Below, in pieces: positions 6,781-6,943 of a stretch of 6,943 nucleotides of DNA. The stretch is from Flavobacteriales bacterium UBA1958 (lineage in GTDB: Bacteria; Bacteroidota; Bacteroidia; Flavobacteriales_D; Sanyastnellaceae), in the NCBI GenBank assembly GCA_002336675.1, contig DDEI01000006.1, forward strand, positions 1-6,943. The letters are read 5' to 3'. The position numbers and the translations under genes are program-made. Every line of letters starts with the position of its first letter. Positions within the stretch are counted from its first letter, which is position 1. The notes under the pieces are model-generated. The model was not told the origin of the DNA, ran no database searches, and saw only the letters and a list, made by a program, of their open reading frames with translations.

Positions 6781-6943
6781 CTAAGAAGAAATTTTATCCA
6801 AAATCATGTAAGCCACTTTTAAGGCTCTTAATCCATCATTTATAGTCACTTGGGGCTCTGTGTTGTTTATAATGCTTTCAGAGAAAGAAAAGAGTTCATC
6901 TCTAATAGGATTGCTTTCAGCGAGAGTTGTTGGTTTTTCGAAT
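6781..6943 (-). CDS. Probable Gfo/Idh/MocA-family sugar dehydrogenase, C-terminal end (5' partial)
   Basis: The last 53 codons of a minus-strand gene run in from beyond the right edge and end in TAG. The peptide contains NPIRDELFSFSESIINN and ends with DGLRALKVAYMILDKISS. This pattern (an ELxxF helix, a short NNTEP turn, then DGLxALxVAxxI) is characteristic of the end of Gfo/Idh/MocA NAD(P)-dependent oxidoreductases, including WbpB-like enzymes that oxidise UDP-amino sugars for surface polysaccharides. The Rossmann domain and catalytic residues are outside the window, so the substrate cannot be inferred. Its position upstream of a polysaccharide-initiating transferase on the same strand supports a nucleotide-sugar role. 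Confidence 0.75.
   Translation of the reverse strand, partial: FEKPTTLAESNPIRDELFSFSESIINNTEPQVTINDGLRALKVAYMILDKISS

Noticed and set aside
6769..6785. CTTAG...CTAAG inverted repeat overlapping the dehydrogenase stop codon, considered as a terminator
   Set aside because: The stem is five weak pairs with no following T run on either strand; the hairpin at 6739-6758 is a better candidate.

Overview
The window comes from an AT-rich member of the Bacteroidota, most likely a gliding or surface-associated marine or aquatic flavobacterium-like lineage. The evidence is a giant repeat-type surface protein ending in a type IX secretion (T9SS) CHU_C/gliding-motility C-terminal domain, promoter-like TAnnTTTG motifs of the Bacteroidota type, no Shine-Dalgarno sequences ahead of the starts, and a lipoprotein plus exopolysaccharide gene set typical of this phylum. 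The placement is by recognition only and no rRNA or marker gene is present.

Layout. Positions 1-2421 (+) hold the last 806 codons of a much longer secreted adhesin-like protein, whose start lies upstream of the window. It carries SprB-like and Cys-type repeats, a PKD domain, a proprotein-convertase P-like domain that seems to be inserted into a PKD-like fold, further Ig-like modules and the T9SS sorting domain. A strong intrinsic terminator follows at 2446-2478, and only 11 bases later an UPF1/IGHMBP2-type superfamily 1 helicase gene starts (2490-4367, +). This gene meets, tail to tail with a 3-base gap, a minus-strand block read from right to left: the 3' end of a probable Gfo/Idh/MocA sugar dehydrogenase (6781-6943), a probable terminator and promoter in the 129-base gap, an unrecognised two-domain lipoprotein (5767-6651), and a polyprenyl-phosphate glycosyl-1-phosphate transferase (4371-5765). 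The transferase starts one base after the lipoprotein stop codon.

How the genes fit together. The minus-strand genes look like the edge of a surface-polysaccharide locus. The dehydrogenase would help make a modified nucleotide sugar, and the transferase would load the first sugar phosphate onto undecaprenyl phosphate at the inner membrane. The lipoprotein is coupled to the transferase and so is a candidate envelope partner of the same pathway. The surface protein and the helicase are each separate transcription units with no evident link to the polysaccharide genes.

I see no CRISPR array, tRNA, rRNA, insertion sequence or phage gene. Every gap between genes is under 130 bases. There is no convincing new multi-gene system. 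The points most worth following are the nested domain and near-complete lysine/arginine depletion of the adhesin, the overlap of terminator, promoter and start codon at 2446-2492, and the coupled orphan lipoprotein.
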